DNA from: Bradysia coprophila
Lineage: Eukaryota > Arthropoda > Insecta > Diptera > Sciaridae
Length of the DNA: 64,000 bases
NCBI RefSeq assembly: GCF_014529535.1
Contig: NW_023503373.1
Location: forward strand, 1,550,001 to 1,614,000
Direction of reading: 5' to 3'
Below the pieces are notes generated by a model. It was not told where the DNA came from and did no database searches. It worked only from the letters and a program-made list of their open reading frames with translations. The first letter of the stretch is position 1. Each line of letters begins with the position of its first letter. This document shows, piece by piece, positions 11,261 to 24,220 of this stretch. The position numbers and the translations under genes were made by a program.

Positions 11261-13043
11261 ACAAAACTAAAAATTTAGAAATCGAAAGTTAAATCTAAGA
11301 TTGCACAGTACCTAGCTTAATAAAGGAAAATCGGATATGATCACCGGATTGATACTGATATGAACGATTCTTGTGATGAATTGGCTGTACATTTAATTGA
11401 TTGAGAAATGCATTCTAAACGAACAAAATCGTACGAACTGATAGAGGAAAATGAATTACATTCAAAGTAATTAACGGATCATCATTAAATCAATGAATTT
11501 TCTGTTGCAAATGTAGTAACCAAATGTGAGTAATAATCAACAGTGATGTAAAATAATGTTTAAAGTGTTATAATGACCTTAAAATTTAATTAAAAAATTG
11601 ATTAAAATTTAATACGATGATTGGCAAAAGGCGTACAACAAGACGTATGATCAATAATAAAAAACTGAAAGAAAAATAATTTCAACACACTTCAACCTCT
11701 TTGATCTTTTCTTACCTTAACATGCATTCATTTATTTATTGAACATCATAAATTTATAAGAAAAAGAAAAGCGATCAAGTTTGTGTATTACACTGTACGT
11801 TCGAAGAATAAACTCGTTTTTTGTTGTTGTTCAATAATATTTAAAAAAAATTACTCACGCGATCATTATTTAAAAAAAAATATTCTTTACACACCGGTGG
11901 AACTGTGAGGAGTGTTCATATATATTCAGTATTTAATACGAAATTGCTAATTAAAGAAAAACAAAAATCTTTTTAATGAATTCAAAGTAGTGGCTGGATG
12001 TATTTGTTGAACATGAAATTAAATTTAATTGATTAAGTTATCAGCATCGTCGTCTGAACGAATATATGTGTTCACACAGAGTGGTTAACGAGTAATTGTG
12101 AATAAAACATTTTCCTCGACTATATATTCTTTCCGGAGATAAGTCTACATGGTGTTGTTGGCATTGGTAACCTTCGTTCCCATACCAAAATTAAAATGAA
12201 ATTTAAATTGAAACCGCGTTGAAACACCCTGTTTCCGTAGAAACTGGCGCCCTGCATTACAACTTTATAATTATGTGTAATACAAGGATTTCTCTGTTGA
12301 GTAATGACAATATGGTTAATAAACAAGAATCCGTCTCTGCTCAATTGTGGCTGAATAAATAATAAAAATTTACTGATTTATGATCCGATGAAAACAAGTT
12401 CGACAATAACATCGACGAAAAAAATCGATCATAAACGTCGATCAATTAATTCCGATTTTAGTGCTCAACCTTGAATGTCATAATTGAATACCAGATCGAC
12501 GAGGAAATGCACACATATGCGAACAGATGATGCAAATCGATTAAATTTAAATTGATTGTTCAACAGTGGTAATTACGGGACCTTAAATTATATCACATCG
12601 CAATCATAATAATCTGTGAAGTCTGAAATGGGAATTCATTGACCTCTAATATTGCACTCTTGGAACCATCCCCTTTTATAACAAAATTATTTTCCTAATT
12701 TAAATTGCAACAACTCCCTTCGTAATAAAGTATTTAAAGCATTTGCTATGATTGTGTATAACAAGAAAATTACATATTTGAACGCCTATGCAGACCGCAT
12801 AGGCAACGAATTTTCTATAATATAAAAAAAAATCTCAAAAGCTTAAACGTCTCAAAATTCAATTCGTTTGTGTCACTAAATGTTTGCCTTAGATTCTAAA
12901 TCACTAACCTTAACTTCAAGTAAAAACAAAAACTTAGCAAAAAAAATGAAAAATTAAATTTAACGTTAAAGCATCGTTACCAATAGAAGTTTAAAGAAAA
13001 AGTCTGCTATCTCACAAATTGTTTAAAAATCAATTACAAAAAC
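11261..13043. other. Presumed distal 3' UTR or intergenic DNA downstream of the 13.0-13.7 kb gene
   Basis: This is AT-rich with no supportable coding frame. A 74-codon minus-strand frame at 12120-12344 lacks recognisable features. A single K box (ATCACA on the plus strand, 12592-12597) is present. Confidence 0.4.
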
Positions 13044-13742
13044 CTAGAAGCTAATATCATAACCGTAATTGTTATATACCTCCATGGCCTCATTTTCCAA
13101 ATTTTCCTTATCTTCAAAGCTCAGCTGAATGTTTCGATGACTGAACGGATATTTGGCCGGTACCATCGATGGCAAAATGCTGCACGAACAACGTTGTCTG
13201 GGTAGGTTTAAGTTGACCCCATGGTATAACGCTTCATCGTTGAAGTGCTTGTACATTGAACTGCGTGCAATGTTTTTCTCGACCGTAAAATTTTTCGACA
13301 TGTACGAGTTGATTTCATCGTGAACGTTGTTACGACCGAGTAGCGATGATGTTGAGTCAGCCCTCGATTTCAGTTTCTTATTTACCAATGGCAATAGGTG
13401 ATAGGACGTACTGTCTTCAAATGGCTTTTTAGCGGTGTCAGTCGTTAGTAGTTCCTCGAACTTGTGCCAATATCGGTTCAGATTTAATTTAGCCGATGAG
13501 ACAATTTTTCGAGTCAATTTTGGCTTTAACGGCTGCAATTAAATGAAAGAATCGAAATGAAAATCAAATACTAAACGTTTCCGGGAAACTATGATTTGAA
13601 ACACAAACACAACACGATTTCGAACATAGTTAATTGTGATGCTTACCTTTCGAAACAATTGCGTCCAGTCACTGTTCACATTCGTCTGCTTCAGCTCCTT
13701 TTCCTTGTTGAACAAATTTTCTTTGACCATACACATTTTCAC
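13044..13742 (-). CDS. Unrecognised two-exon gene, 194 aa; possible Notch-pathway (Bearded-like) gene by its 3' flank
   Basis: Exon 1 is 13742-13647 (32 codons, ending LFRK). A 114-bp GT-AG intron follows (13646-13533, GTAAGC...TTGCAG, phase 0). Exon 2 is 13532-13044 (162 codons and stop). The joined protein is basic near the N-terminus (PLKPKLTRKIVSSAKLNLNR, potentially an amphipathic helix) and has a Ser/Lys-rich middle, a CSCS motif and an acidic C-terminal part (FEDKENLENEAMEVY). It has no signal peptide or membrane segment. The coding case rests on clean splicing, phase agreement, a TATA box 220 bp upstream and length. I do not recognise the family. A basic N-terminal helix, small size, closeness to an E(spl) bHLH gene and GY/Brd/K boxes downstream would fit a divergent Bearded-family protein (a Neuralized inhibitor), but the hallmark Bearded motifs are not visible. 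Confidence 0.65.
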
Positions 13743-13934
13743 AGTTTTCTTTAATTACAAACAATATTTACACTCTTCACTGTTATGTCACTGGCACAGA
13801 AACCGTTTCGACCGGCTTTCTTCAAACTATGCTGTTGATTTCAAAAATAACGACGAAACAAAATTTTCAAGAGAAGAAATAAATGTTCCACACAATTTTG
13901 TGTGTACGTGCTGTGCTTTGGTAACAGGTTGGTA

Positions 13935-14030
13935 ATGTGGTTCAATGCAGAGGAATTCCTGCTTTTATAGAAAAATCGTTGCACTTTGACTCCGCCCTTA
14001 TTCCCTTCCACTTGTGCAAAGCACGTGGGT
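13935..14030 (-). promoter_or_regulatory. Core promoter of the 13.0-13.7 kb gene
   Basis: TATAAAAG on the minus strand at 13969-13962 lies about 220 bp before the start codon. An expected transcription start near 13935-13940 would give a 5' UTR of about 200 nt. Upstream are E-boxes CACTTG (14010-14015) and the palindromic CACGTG (14022-14027). The latter is a possible bHLH or bHLH-Orange site. Confidence 0.5.
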
Positions 14031-15437
14031 GAGATGCATGTTTATGTTGTTTATGTTACCGTTTGCTCCGTATAATGCCTATCGTTTTGTATATATTCTC
14101 TTATTCCTTTTGCTTATATATTATGTTGCAGTAGCATGAAATCTCTTAGATATATGCAGTCGCATTTGTATATAATCTAAGATTTTTATTTACATAATGT
14201 GTGAATTGCTCATGCCCAAAGTGAGCTGAATGAAGTGAGCCAAGAGCGTGGCTCTTTCTGGGAGTTGATATTTTTTTCTGTCTTATAACTGATTTTTTTA
14301 ATTTTTATATTTTTTCATGAAGACTTCTTGATTTATGAAATGATTCACTGATAAGATTTGATATGTTTCCGTTAAAATTAATTATCGACATTGAAGTCAT
14401 GCAAAAAGTACTTGTTGCGTTGGAGTTTAATTATAGGTAAAATATTTGTTGAATGTTCAACCTGTTGAGTTAATGAAACATTACCCTCATAAAAGGTATT
14501 CCTATGCATATAGATGCACAATAAAATATTCACCCTAATATGTGTTTGCTTACTTCCTGATGTGAATGCACTTATTTTTAGGGAGTCGAACAACACAAAC
14601 TATTTTAAACTTTATGAGGGGAACTGAAGCAAGAAAAATTTTACTTGCTAATCGGTAATTATGTTCTGGTCGAAAGGTAAATAAAACTGCGTCGGTTTTA
14701 GACCTATACGAAATGCACTGGCTATTAGAGTGTTTGTGTCGTGCTTTGTAAAGAGCTGCGAATTTGGATTCTGAAATGAAGAAAATGTTTGATGGTGAGA
14801 AGAGACACGACGTGCCCAAAAAAAGTTCATCGCTAAAGACGAGATAGCATTTTTCTTTGACAGATAACCGAAATCAATCAAGGGATGGCAGAGCTAGCAT
14901 AATTTTTAACGTTTTCGGAAATATTTATTGCGTATTACGTATCAAAACAGAAAAAAATTAAAACTGTCTTTGTAAAAGCTGTGATATCTCGTGCAATCAT
15001 GAATGGTTCTTTCACTAAAAAATGAAAACAGTAGAACTATTGAGAAAATGCATTAGAGTAAGATAATCACAACATTTGACCCTAAAGTCAAAGTCAAACC
15101 GTAAAGTGAAAATTTTGTTGTGAAAATATTTAGCAAACCTCAGGTGAATAATCATTAAATCTATTACTTCTTTTGTTTAATTCGCCTTATATTTGATAAA
15201 AATATTTCATTTCGATTGTTTTAACATGGAAAGGAACAGCAGATTACGAGCTTGTTTGGAATTTTTTATTTTTCCAAGTGTGTCATTTACAGCTCGGGCC
15301 GATGGCAAAACACAAAGTTTCAAACAATTATGCAAGTCATTTTACTCACTAAACCCTCGGAGAATGAGTTTTCAATGCATTGACCGAATGAAGCAATGAC
15401 TCAGGGAGTAAAACTCTATATTGTTTCGACTTTTACA
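14031..15437. other. Intergenic region
   Basis: I see no gene here. Overlapping minus-strand frames at 14378-14881 are short, mutually overlapping and compositionally non-coding. Confidence 0.4.
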
Positions 15438-15925
15438 ATTCGTCGGCAACATGACTAAAGGGCGTATTTACGATATCTCAGGAACTACTGAACCGATTTA
15501 GAAAAACTTTTTTTTTCCCTGAATGGTAGTAACAAGTTATGAATTTTGAGCATAGAAAATTTTCCAATGAAATCAGCATTTTTCGTCTTATTCTCTAGAG
15601 GCTTTTCAGTTTTTCCACAATAACTTCCGAACCGTATGGCCGATTGACTTCATGTCGAGCTCAAAAATCATTACTTTTTGCTACCTTTCAGGGAAAAATA
15701 AAATTTTATTAAAATTGGCTCAAATGTCCTACAAATTTTGTTTAAAAAAAACTGTTTTTTTCAGTTTTTCGACAATATCTTCCGAACCGTATGGTCGATT
15801 GACTGTACAACGGGCTCAAAATTCATAACTTTTCACTGCCTTTCACGAAAAAAAAGTTTATCAAAATTGGTTCAGTAGTTTCTGAGATATCGAAGAAACG
15901 CCCTTTAGTTATGTTGCCGACGAAT
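15438..15925. mobile_element. Long-TIR MITE or fold-back element, about 488 bp
   Basis: The ends are inverted copies beginning ATTCGTCGGCAACATGACTA on the left and its complement on the right. The match continues through GGGCGT, GATATCTCAG, ACTACTGAACC and GTTATGAATTTTGAG for over 100 bp. The middle has further direct and inverted matches (CTTCCGAACCGTATGG twice, near 15627 and 15780). It encodes no transposase. Confidence 0.8.
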
Positions 15926-18900
15926 TAATCTCGCAATTAATGCTAGCTTATTGACTTGGAATATTAAGTGTAACATCCTGATAAAGTGTGCGGATAATTT
16001 TGGGTTGATGTTTATGGAATGAAGAGAAATAACAACTGAACGAAAATAGAAGTTAAATTACGTTCGCCTAACGAAAACTTAAGCAAATTTTAACTCGCTG
16101 CTTTTGATCTATTGCACAAGGTGCATCGCTAAGTAAATTTCATCGATTTATTTAATCAAATTTTAAAGGAAACTGTTATCAACCTTTATCTAATCGAAAT
16201 ACCTTTAATCCTGGATACCTTGGTTAACAAATAAAAAAAAGCCTCACTACATGTTATGCGCTTTCTTTGTAAAATTCCTTTTAATTTGATCAGCCGCCTG
16301 CCTAAAGATAAGCACATCTACCATGACATTAAGATACATTTTATCTGAAGTAATCACTGAACAAAATGCCTTTTAATTAACTTTCAAAATCAACGATAAT
16401 GTCAAATTAAAGCCGAAATCTCTTCGCTGTACTCTTTTTTTATCTCTGCAGTGGAACTAAATAAATATCAAAAAAATGTAAATGGTACCCTAAAATGGTA
16501 TGCTTTTGCGATAAGAAATACCAATCTACATGTTCGGTCCGTAAAGTATTTCTTTTATTTTTATTTAAATAAGATAAGAATAAAGGAAAAGATATTTTGA
16601 TGACATTCCTCCGAGAATAAACCTTTGCAACGACAATAAAACCAGTAGCATTTTGTGGCATAAGACTGTCGCTTTACAATATTGCGATACTTCGGTGAAA
16701 TTGTTACTTAAACCTTGATGTCGATGTAATTTTACGAAAAAAAATTAAATAAAGAAAATTTCCTATTGAGCTATGGCCGACCTCCCAGCACAAAGATAAT
16801 GAAGGATATATCTGGATACAAAGTATGTTCTTCAAAAAGTTCGTCGGTATCATTGTCCATGTAAAAAAAAAGTTTGACCTCAAGACTGCAACGAACATGA
16901 GATCGAATAAATAATAGCCCTTCACTCAATACAATAATCCCTTCAAGCTAAATGATAATAAATGATGCTAATCCGTAGACGGATAATCAACAAAAAAAAG
17001 TTACAAATTTCAATAAATTATTCCTTCTCTGTGTGTCATTTATAAAACAAGCCCCATTATAAAGTAAAATGTTAAATTAAACGTTAAAAAGCTTATTTTT
17101 CATTAACAACATTATATTGTCCTAACGTGTATCGTTGAATTAATGCTGATTGTAACCGGTTCTTTGATAAATTCTCTGTTTATAAAGACTTGGACTTTTT
17201 ATTTCATTTTGTTTTTATTTTTCGTTATTTTTTTTCCGAGATTATTTTCATAACGAGTATTATAACGTAGGCGCCTTACCAATGTACAATTATATGTACG
17301 TACACACTTCGTATAAGAAAATTATAAGAACGATATACCTTGGCAGAGTACAAGAAAGGAAACAAAGAGAAGACATGGAAAATATAAAAGACTGACAACA
17401 GAATACGGTTTTTAGTTTATGTTTACAAACAGTCTTCCACGATGATAATGGAGATTAGTATACCTATACATTGTACGACGACGGTTAGAATGAGGTAAGA
17501 TAAAAAGAAGGTTTATAGCGATGCTGCGAGCAAACTGAAACAACCAGTAGCTGCCGGCCAACAAGAATGACTTGTGCTGTGCACGCTTACGGCACATGCG
17601 TTGGCGATGTCATTTCATTGAAGTTACTTATTATGAAGATATGATTTACGTGCCTTAACATTTTCTGAGGTAATCGGAAATTTATTTTTTATTGTGTTAC
17701 CATCATTCCGATGATTGTGTAATTTGAAAAACTAATTTAAACATGATTATGTCTGCGGCATTTTTCTATTAGCTTTCGTTAGTATGCTTGTGTACAGCGC
17801 ATAAACATCTTATTCGATGTACCTTCTTATTTGAACGAATCACTTTCCCATTAATCCAACTATAGTTTCACTTCGACAAAATGTACTGTCAACTCGACTG
17901 GATTTTATTTTTAAAAATTACTTAGTACCAATGGCTATACAGTTACCATGCTGTTGGCACGATAAAGAAGACAAGGACAAGTAAGGGTGAATATCCTGTA
18001 GAATACATTTGATGCGATCTATTTTTAGAAAAACAGAACAAGAATTGAATTCACAGAATTGTTTTTGCTCGCTCTGTTAGGAGGCACCACTTCTCGATAA
18101 CTAAAAAAAATTTGGCCACAAAGTAATAGCAGCTTTTCGAGTACACGCATGTAAGTGTCAGCCACCACTAAAACCCTACTCTACTATCTTCTTTGAAGAA
18201 AATGTTTTAATTATGCAATTTAAGGTCCCTCAGAATAGCAGGACACACTACCGATCATTACCGATTCTAAAAAAAATATTCTCAAAATCATTTCTCTACA
18301 CCAGTAAGACCGAACTCAGTACAAATCACACGACTACGTGTGCCTTGCTCATGATAACCACGTTCCAATCGTACGTTAAATCTCTTTTTTCGACTCACTT
18401 CGCCAATCAAAACTTTCCCATGATTAGAATTTCAGTTATTTAACGTATATTCCCATTCTCTTTTCTAAAGAAAAAGAAAACTATAAAAAAATCCTATAAA
18501 CAAAACTGAATGCTTAACACACCCTGGCACCCCATAGAATTAGACTAATAATAAAGAGTCTTCAAATTACACATTTATGTGTACGTGTATATATGAATAG
18601 TCTGTCATGAAAGTCTAACCTTTTTCGTTTTACGTACTTCTCCTCACCATCATTAATCGCATTTCAATTGTCATCTTCTGGTTGATCCTTGAACTCGTAA
18701 CATTGAAATATATTTGTTTCTCTTTCGCACTCCCTACTCCGAACCATTTTCCTTTCTCTATCCAAATCTTGGCAAGAATAAATACAAAATTCAAACACAA
18801 TTATATCTGTGTATAATGTATGGTATGAATCGTTTGAATGCGTATATATACATGCGTTGGGCTTCCTTATCCTTCGATAGTCTATCTTATAAACGTATGT

Positions 18901-19744
18901 ATGTCGTGCGAATTGACGCCAGGTGCGCGTGTTCGAAGGCAAGACAGCATACAAAATATATATTTTTTTGTTCCTTTTTTTTGTAGATGAAAATCCGTGG
19001 GAACTAAACTTACTCGAGTTCCCATACCGTACCCTCATCGTATTTTAATTTTTCACTGTATATTAATACGGTTGCTTACAACAGCCCTCATCAATGTTAT
19101 TCATTTTTATTGAAAGTTTTTAATTTTTTGAAAAAAAAAAAGTTTTGCTCTGGAATTGAATACTGAACGGTTGTCCGTTTCGTGTGTTATAAATACGGTC
19201 ACATATGAGATTTATACACCTGCCATCGATGTTATGGAATGAATATGATTTCTGAAATAGTTTTTACACCATTTGGGTTATGGATTTGGTTATTATTTTG
19301 TTGCATTTCATTATACAGATAGATTAAGTTAATGGGTATGTTTGAAATGGTCTATGGGTGCGGTATTGTAGAGCAGTGGGTACGTGTGACTAATTTTTCG
19401 AATTGTTTAAATCTTTGTCATTATACAATAAGATGACTAGCGAATGTAATTCAAATATTCAGTCTAACCCACTCTTTGATTTTCATATGTAATAATGGTT
19501 TGGTATAACCACGACATAGTAAATATACATAGGCAGGAGTGGGTGATTTGGCGAGGGGCCATATGGGGCCTTTAATTCATAAGTACACTTCGATTTTGTG
19601 TATGTTTACAAATGATAATTTAATGCAAAAACATTTCTCTACAGAAATCACTCAATAAGAGTCAATGTGATGAAAATTTGATTAAACTATCTACTCATAT
19701 TATATTGTACGTTCAGTTTACACATTCGAGTCGGACTGAATAGT
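15926..19744. other. Gene-poor region with one perfect Su(H)-type site
   Basis: I support no coding exon here. CGTGGGAAC at 18996-19004 matches the Su(H) consensus YGTGRGAAM, and a GTCTTCCA 8-mer (miR-7 type, plus strand) occurs at 17432-17439. Either could be chance. Confidence 0.35.
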
Positions 19745-19970
19745 AAAATGTATTAGCGTACGTGGCTTACATACTCTAGGTCTAGGTTACAAATCCAGTG
19801 AAGATTGATAGATTTTTATTTCGAGGAGTATTTCAAATTATAATCACATTTCAAGGAAACTGACCAAAACAGTGCGGAAATGAAAAATCTGTGTGGAAAA
19901 TCTTGCATTTTCTACATTCAAATGAGTTAAAAAATATGTCGTATTGTAACACTCGGTTGCAGAAAATATA
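19745..19970 (+). mobile_element. tRNA-derived SINE-like copy 1
   Basis: A B-box-like GGTTACAAATCC (near 19784) is preceded by an A-box-like TAGCGTACGTGG (near 19754). The body contains GACCAAAACAGTGCGGAAAT, CTGTGTGGAAAATCTTGCAT and CACTCGGTTGCAGAAAAT. The same order of blocks recurs inverted at 24036-24220. Two dispersed copies with a Pol III box 2 and shared body fit a SINE. The exact ends are uncertain. Confidence 0.6.
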
Positions 19971-22900
19971 TTACAGCAACAACATTTCTGGGGTTGCCTC
20001 AATTAAACATAATTGTAAGCCCAAATGTAACGACTTTAAGAATTTTTTTTAATCAATTTGTTAATTGGTCTTATCCGATATACTATGGGCTAAGGGCAAT
20101 CTACGAACACTGTGACATGAAAGATATAATGTGGGAGTTATGCTAGGTTTTTAAATCAACCATCACTTCCCGTACGCCATGTGCTTCCAGGAATATTAAT
20201 TTAGACTGTGGTTCCACGCCCACTTTAAGAAATTGTCAATTTTTCCCACTCGACAATAATGTATGATCACTCGTATTAGCTTGTTTCGACCTCAAATAAC
20301 ATAGACAGTTCCCATTGATCAGCTCTGGTTAGTGCCTCTATATTTAGCAAAATGTACGTTCAAACAATTGAAATAGTAGATTTTACATAAAATTTGATGA
20401 TGACAATCATCTATTCTCGTGTCATACCCACCTATCGTATCCTATCCCTTATGGTTTTTTCGTTCATTTCATCACCACAACGTTCGGTCTGTTGCTAAAA
20501 CCAAATTCCTATGGAAATGATTTTTAATCCCAAAAATACATATTCGTTGATTAAACATTATGATGTCCAACGCTTCAATGTCACCTAAAAAAGTTATTGT
20601 GTTTCTATCCAGATTATATGTGAACCCTAATTATTAAAATCGCCCAGAGAAAAAAAAACCTATCTATAAAAAGCACCTTAAATTCTTATGATGAAAAACG
20701 ATTTAAATGCGTAGCTGTGGCAAACAGAAGCCACTTTTTTGTTGATGGCTTAGTTTTTGTGTTCTCTTAAAAAACATCGTTTTTTATTATCATTTATTCT
20801 TCTTCTTTGTATATCGAGCCAAGCTTATTTCTTTTTATGCAGCTACTTGGTACTTTATACGTTTCACTTTAACACTCTGTCTATAGTCTGACGAAATTAA
20901 TTTAAAATTGAGAAATCGTTATAAAGATAATTTTTAATGTTTCTTTTTTCTCTTGGATATTATTTTTTATGGTGAAACGTACTTTGTACGGGCAATATTA
21001 TCAATGATCATATGAGTTTGTATTTTAATGGATTTTTGAAATTAAAAAAAAAAATCCTGAAAATTATTTTATTTGTATCCGTAAAATAATAATGAAGGCT
21101 GGATTGTTCAACCGAGTTTTGCCTTACAAATCCCTAATGACATCCTCATTAACAACGTATAAGTTTTCAACTTCAAGAAGTCATCTCGTTTCAATATTTT
21201 ATAACTGTTAAGTATAGCATGATAATTTGTGTAATAATGATGACCACAAAAATAATAATTTTTGCTGCACAAAAAAAAAAATAATTTGCTAAAAATCAGT
21301 TCTGACTTCCGGTCTTTCTTAATCACGATTTTTTTTTTGTTTAAAGTTTTCATGCACGAAATGTAATTTTCGAAGTATGTCACGGACAATTTTTCTTCTT
21401 TCAATATTACTCAAAATAAAATTATCCTTAATGCAGCGTAAGAAAGCAGTCAAAAAACATGATAAATGAGGTGTTCAATTTAAGACACAAAAAAAATTGC
21501 AAACCATGGGCTGTCAATGGTTTTGTATAAGTGCTCGCATTTAAAATTTCGGAAAGGAACACCGAACACCTGTAATTACGTTTAATTTAGCTTCCGACTT
21601 GACACAAAAGATCACGACAGAGACCTGTACAGTTCATACACTGCAATAGTTATGAAAAATCGATTACTCATTTAATTCTACGTATAAGCAATTCCAATTA
21701 CTCAACTTTTACTTGTGCTCATGGTCGTCAGTCGACCTATGCCCTCAACAAAATAAATAATAAGCGAGGAAGTTGATCACCAACTAAAAATTTTATTTCG
21801 TTTCTTTTTCATGAAATTATATGTTTAAGGAAAACATAATTTGTAGTAAGAAAACCAAATGTATCCAGTTAATAGTTAGGGTTTGTAATATGATGTAGTG
21901 GTAGGGTTTTTAATGTTTAAATATTGTGACCACTCACCACTAAATCATCATCTTGCGTTAAGAATAAAAGGACTAACACATAAATTAGTCCTCATTATAT
22001 TTTTTTTTTTTTTCGTTCTCAAATTCAGCTGTAAATTGAGGGATGATTGTATTAATTGTGTGTGAATCAGTGAAGTGATAAAACGATTTAAAGAAGGATC
22101 AAAAAGGATCAAGAATTATTTTTTTAATATATTTTTTCGGATAAAAACGTTAGAAAACATAAAGGGGTAGGCTTGTCTGACTCATTAATGTTGTTGAGAT
22201 TAGACTTAATTGTGCACTATAGTGAAGATGATTGATGCTTTTTTGTGGGTTCGATAGAAACCAGACGGGTTAATGGATTGTAAATTAAAATTTACTAGAC
22301 GATTTTTTGGGATAATATTTTGAAATGTTTTACGTTTATGTGTGTAGCCAATGTGTAGACCTAATGGTTTGTTAGAAAAAAGATAAAAACATGTGCACAA
22401 CTGTTGTAAAAATCTTAGCATTGATGTTACTGCAGTAATTTATTTGATTGACAGTCAAGTAGGACGACAAAGTATGACTGATTGAAACAATTATAAAAAA
22501 AAGACAAAAACTGAAATTAACCATTACACAATAATACCAACTGATACAGAAGCGGCACTCGATACTAATGGAGACTAAATCAGCATGACAAGAACTCTAA
22601 TTATCTCTAACACAAAAAATATTAAAATTTTAAGTTCTCCGGTTAAAAATTTAAATTGGGGTAGACCAGACCAGCCATTAAGTACCGACAGAAAGAGTTT
22701 TGTTTTTAAAAAAATGTGGGACATCGTCAAGAGGATATTATGTCCATTGGCATCAGTCAACCGCATAATTTTCAATTTATTTCAGAGGATATATGCTTAG
22801 AATGAATGCATAAAACAAATATAAAAATACCTCGTCTGGGTTAATACAAAATCTAATTTAAAAACAATAAAAAATATTCTAATTCCAATTTTCTTAAATA

Positions 22901-24035
22901 CCACAACCGTAAAAAGGAATGCGGTGTTTTCCTATTCACAGCCAGTCCACACAAGCAATTTAATGCTGTACAATAAAAATTTTCTTCAAATTAGAAAAAA
23001 TAAATTCTCATAAGACCACCAAAAGTAACAAAAAGCAGACAGACAATATAAATATAAAAACAAAATCCAATTTTCAATGCATTCATCTAACACGTGTTAT
23101 CTAGTTGGATTCAACCCTTTTTCCATCTCCTATTAAAATTCATTATTCAATAATCAAAACACAATGGAGCACAATTATAAACCCGAAACCGACTTGCGTG
23201 TTTAATTTTATATTACAGAAACGAAAAAAAAAGTTAATCCTTTCCCTTTCCCACTTTTCGTTCTTTATTATTACACCAATGTGTACAAAAAAAATGCTCA
23301 AAAAACCATTAAAACAATAAATAAATATATTATTTTCAAACCTACACGATCTGTAGAAGATTATTATTATTCACGACATTTTTTATTTATTTTGTTTTTT
23401 TTTTCTCCTTACTTTTTTTCCATTTTTTACTTCTTAACCTTTTTGTGTTGTTGTTGCATTTTACATTTAAAAATCATCTCATGAAAATCATTCTTCTTAG
23501 CGCACTAAGAGTCTAAAAATCGTACACCTGCCTTTATTCTCACGCTGAAATTATATGAAAAAGGGAATGAACGGAAAAAAAAATATATAAGTTGATGGAA
23601 AAAATCTGTTTATATCTCTTGAGATGGCAAATGGAACGAGAAAATATGTTATTAATGTTTATATAGAAAAGTAAACCAATGTAAAGAACTCCTCAAGGCG
23701 GTTTTGTACCTAGTCATGCGTTGGGATTATTATTACCTATATTTGATATTAAGATTCAGGTTTCTTTTTTGTTATTAAGAAATTGAAATTAAAATTAAAA
23801 AAGGGCAGTCTGTTCGATCATTTAAAGACTCGTTTTTTTTACTTTTATAGCGAAACAAACAGTTTTAACAGAACTTACTCCATTAGATGGGCGCACTTGT
23901 TTATGGTAATTAAAATTTAAATGAACAGTAACGACACGAAAGTGTAGTCCCAATGGATTCTTTATTGCTCCATTGCTCAAAATTTCCATTTAGATCCATG
24001 CTAGCAAAATAGCTATAGATCGGCCTAGCAATTAA
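19971..24035. other. Gene-poor AT-rich region
   Basis: There are no supportable genes. Frames at 21108-21404, 22206-22421 and 22575-22800 are short and often overlap on both strands. Homopolymer A and T runs are frequent. Confidence 0.4.
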
Positions 24036-24220
24036 TTTTCTGTAACCGAGTTTCACAATGCGACAAATTTTGTAACTCATATGAGTATAAAAATGTAAGA
24101 TTTTTCCGCACAGGTTTTTTTTTATTTATTTCCGCACTGTTTTGGTCAATTTGCTTGAGTAAGTACTTCAATCTTTATTGGATTTGAACCCAGGCCTCGA
24201 ATGTTATGAGCCATGTTATG
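24036..24220 (-). mobile_element. tRNA-derived SINE-like copy 2
   Basis: On the minus strand, CCTGGGTTCAAATCCAATAA (near 24176-24195) contains a good Pol III B box. It is followed by TTGACCAAAACAGTGCGGAA, CCTGTGCGGAAAAATCTTAC and GAAACTCGGTTACAGAAAAT. This is the block order seen in copy 1 at 19745-19970. Confidence 0.6.

Noticed and set aside
12120..12344. 74-codon minus-strand frame as a possible small Bearded-type protein next to the GY-box cluster
   Set aside because: It lacks a basic amphipathic helix and any Bearded motif, and no promoter is seen directly upstream.
24176..24200. Genuine tRNA gene
   Set aside because: A B box is present but no foldable acceptor, D and anticodon arms are visible; the shared body with a second copy indicates a SINE.
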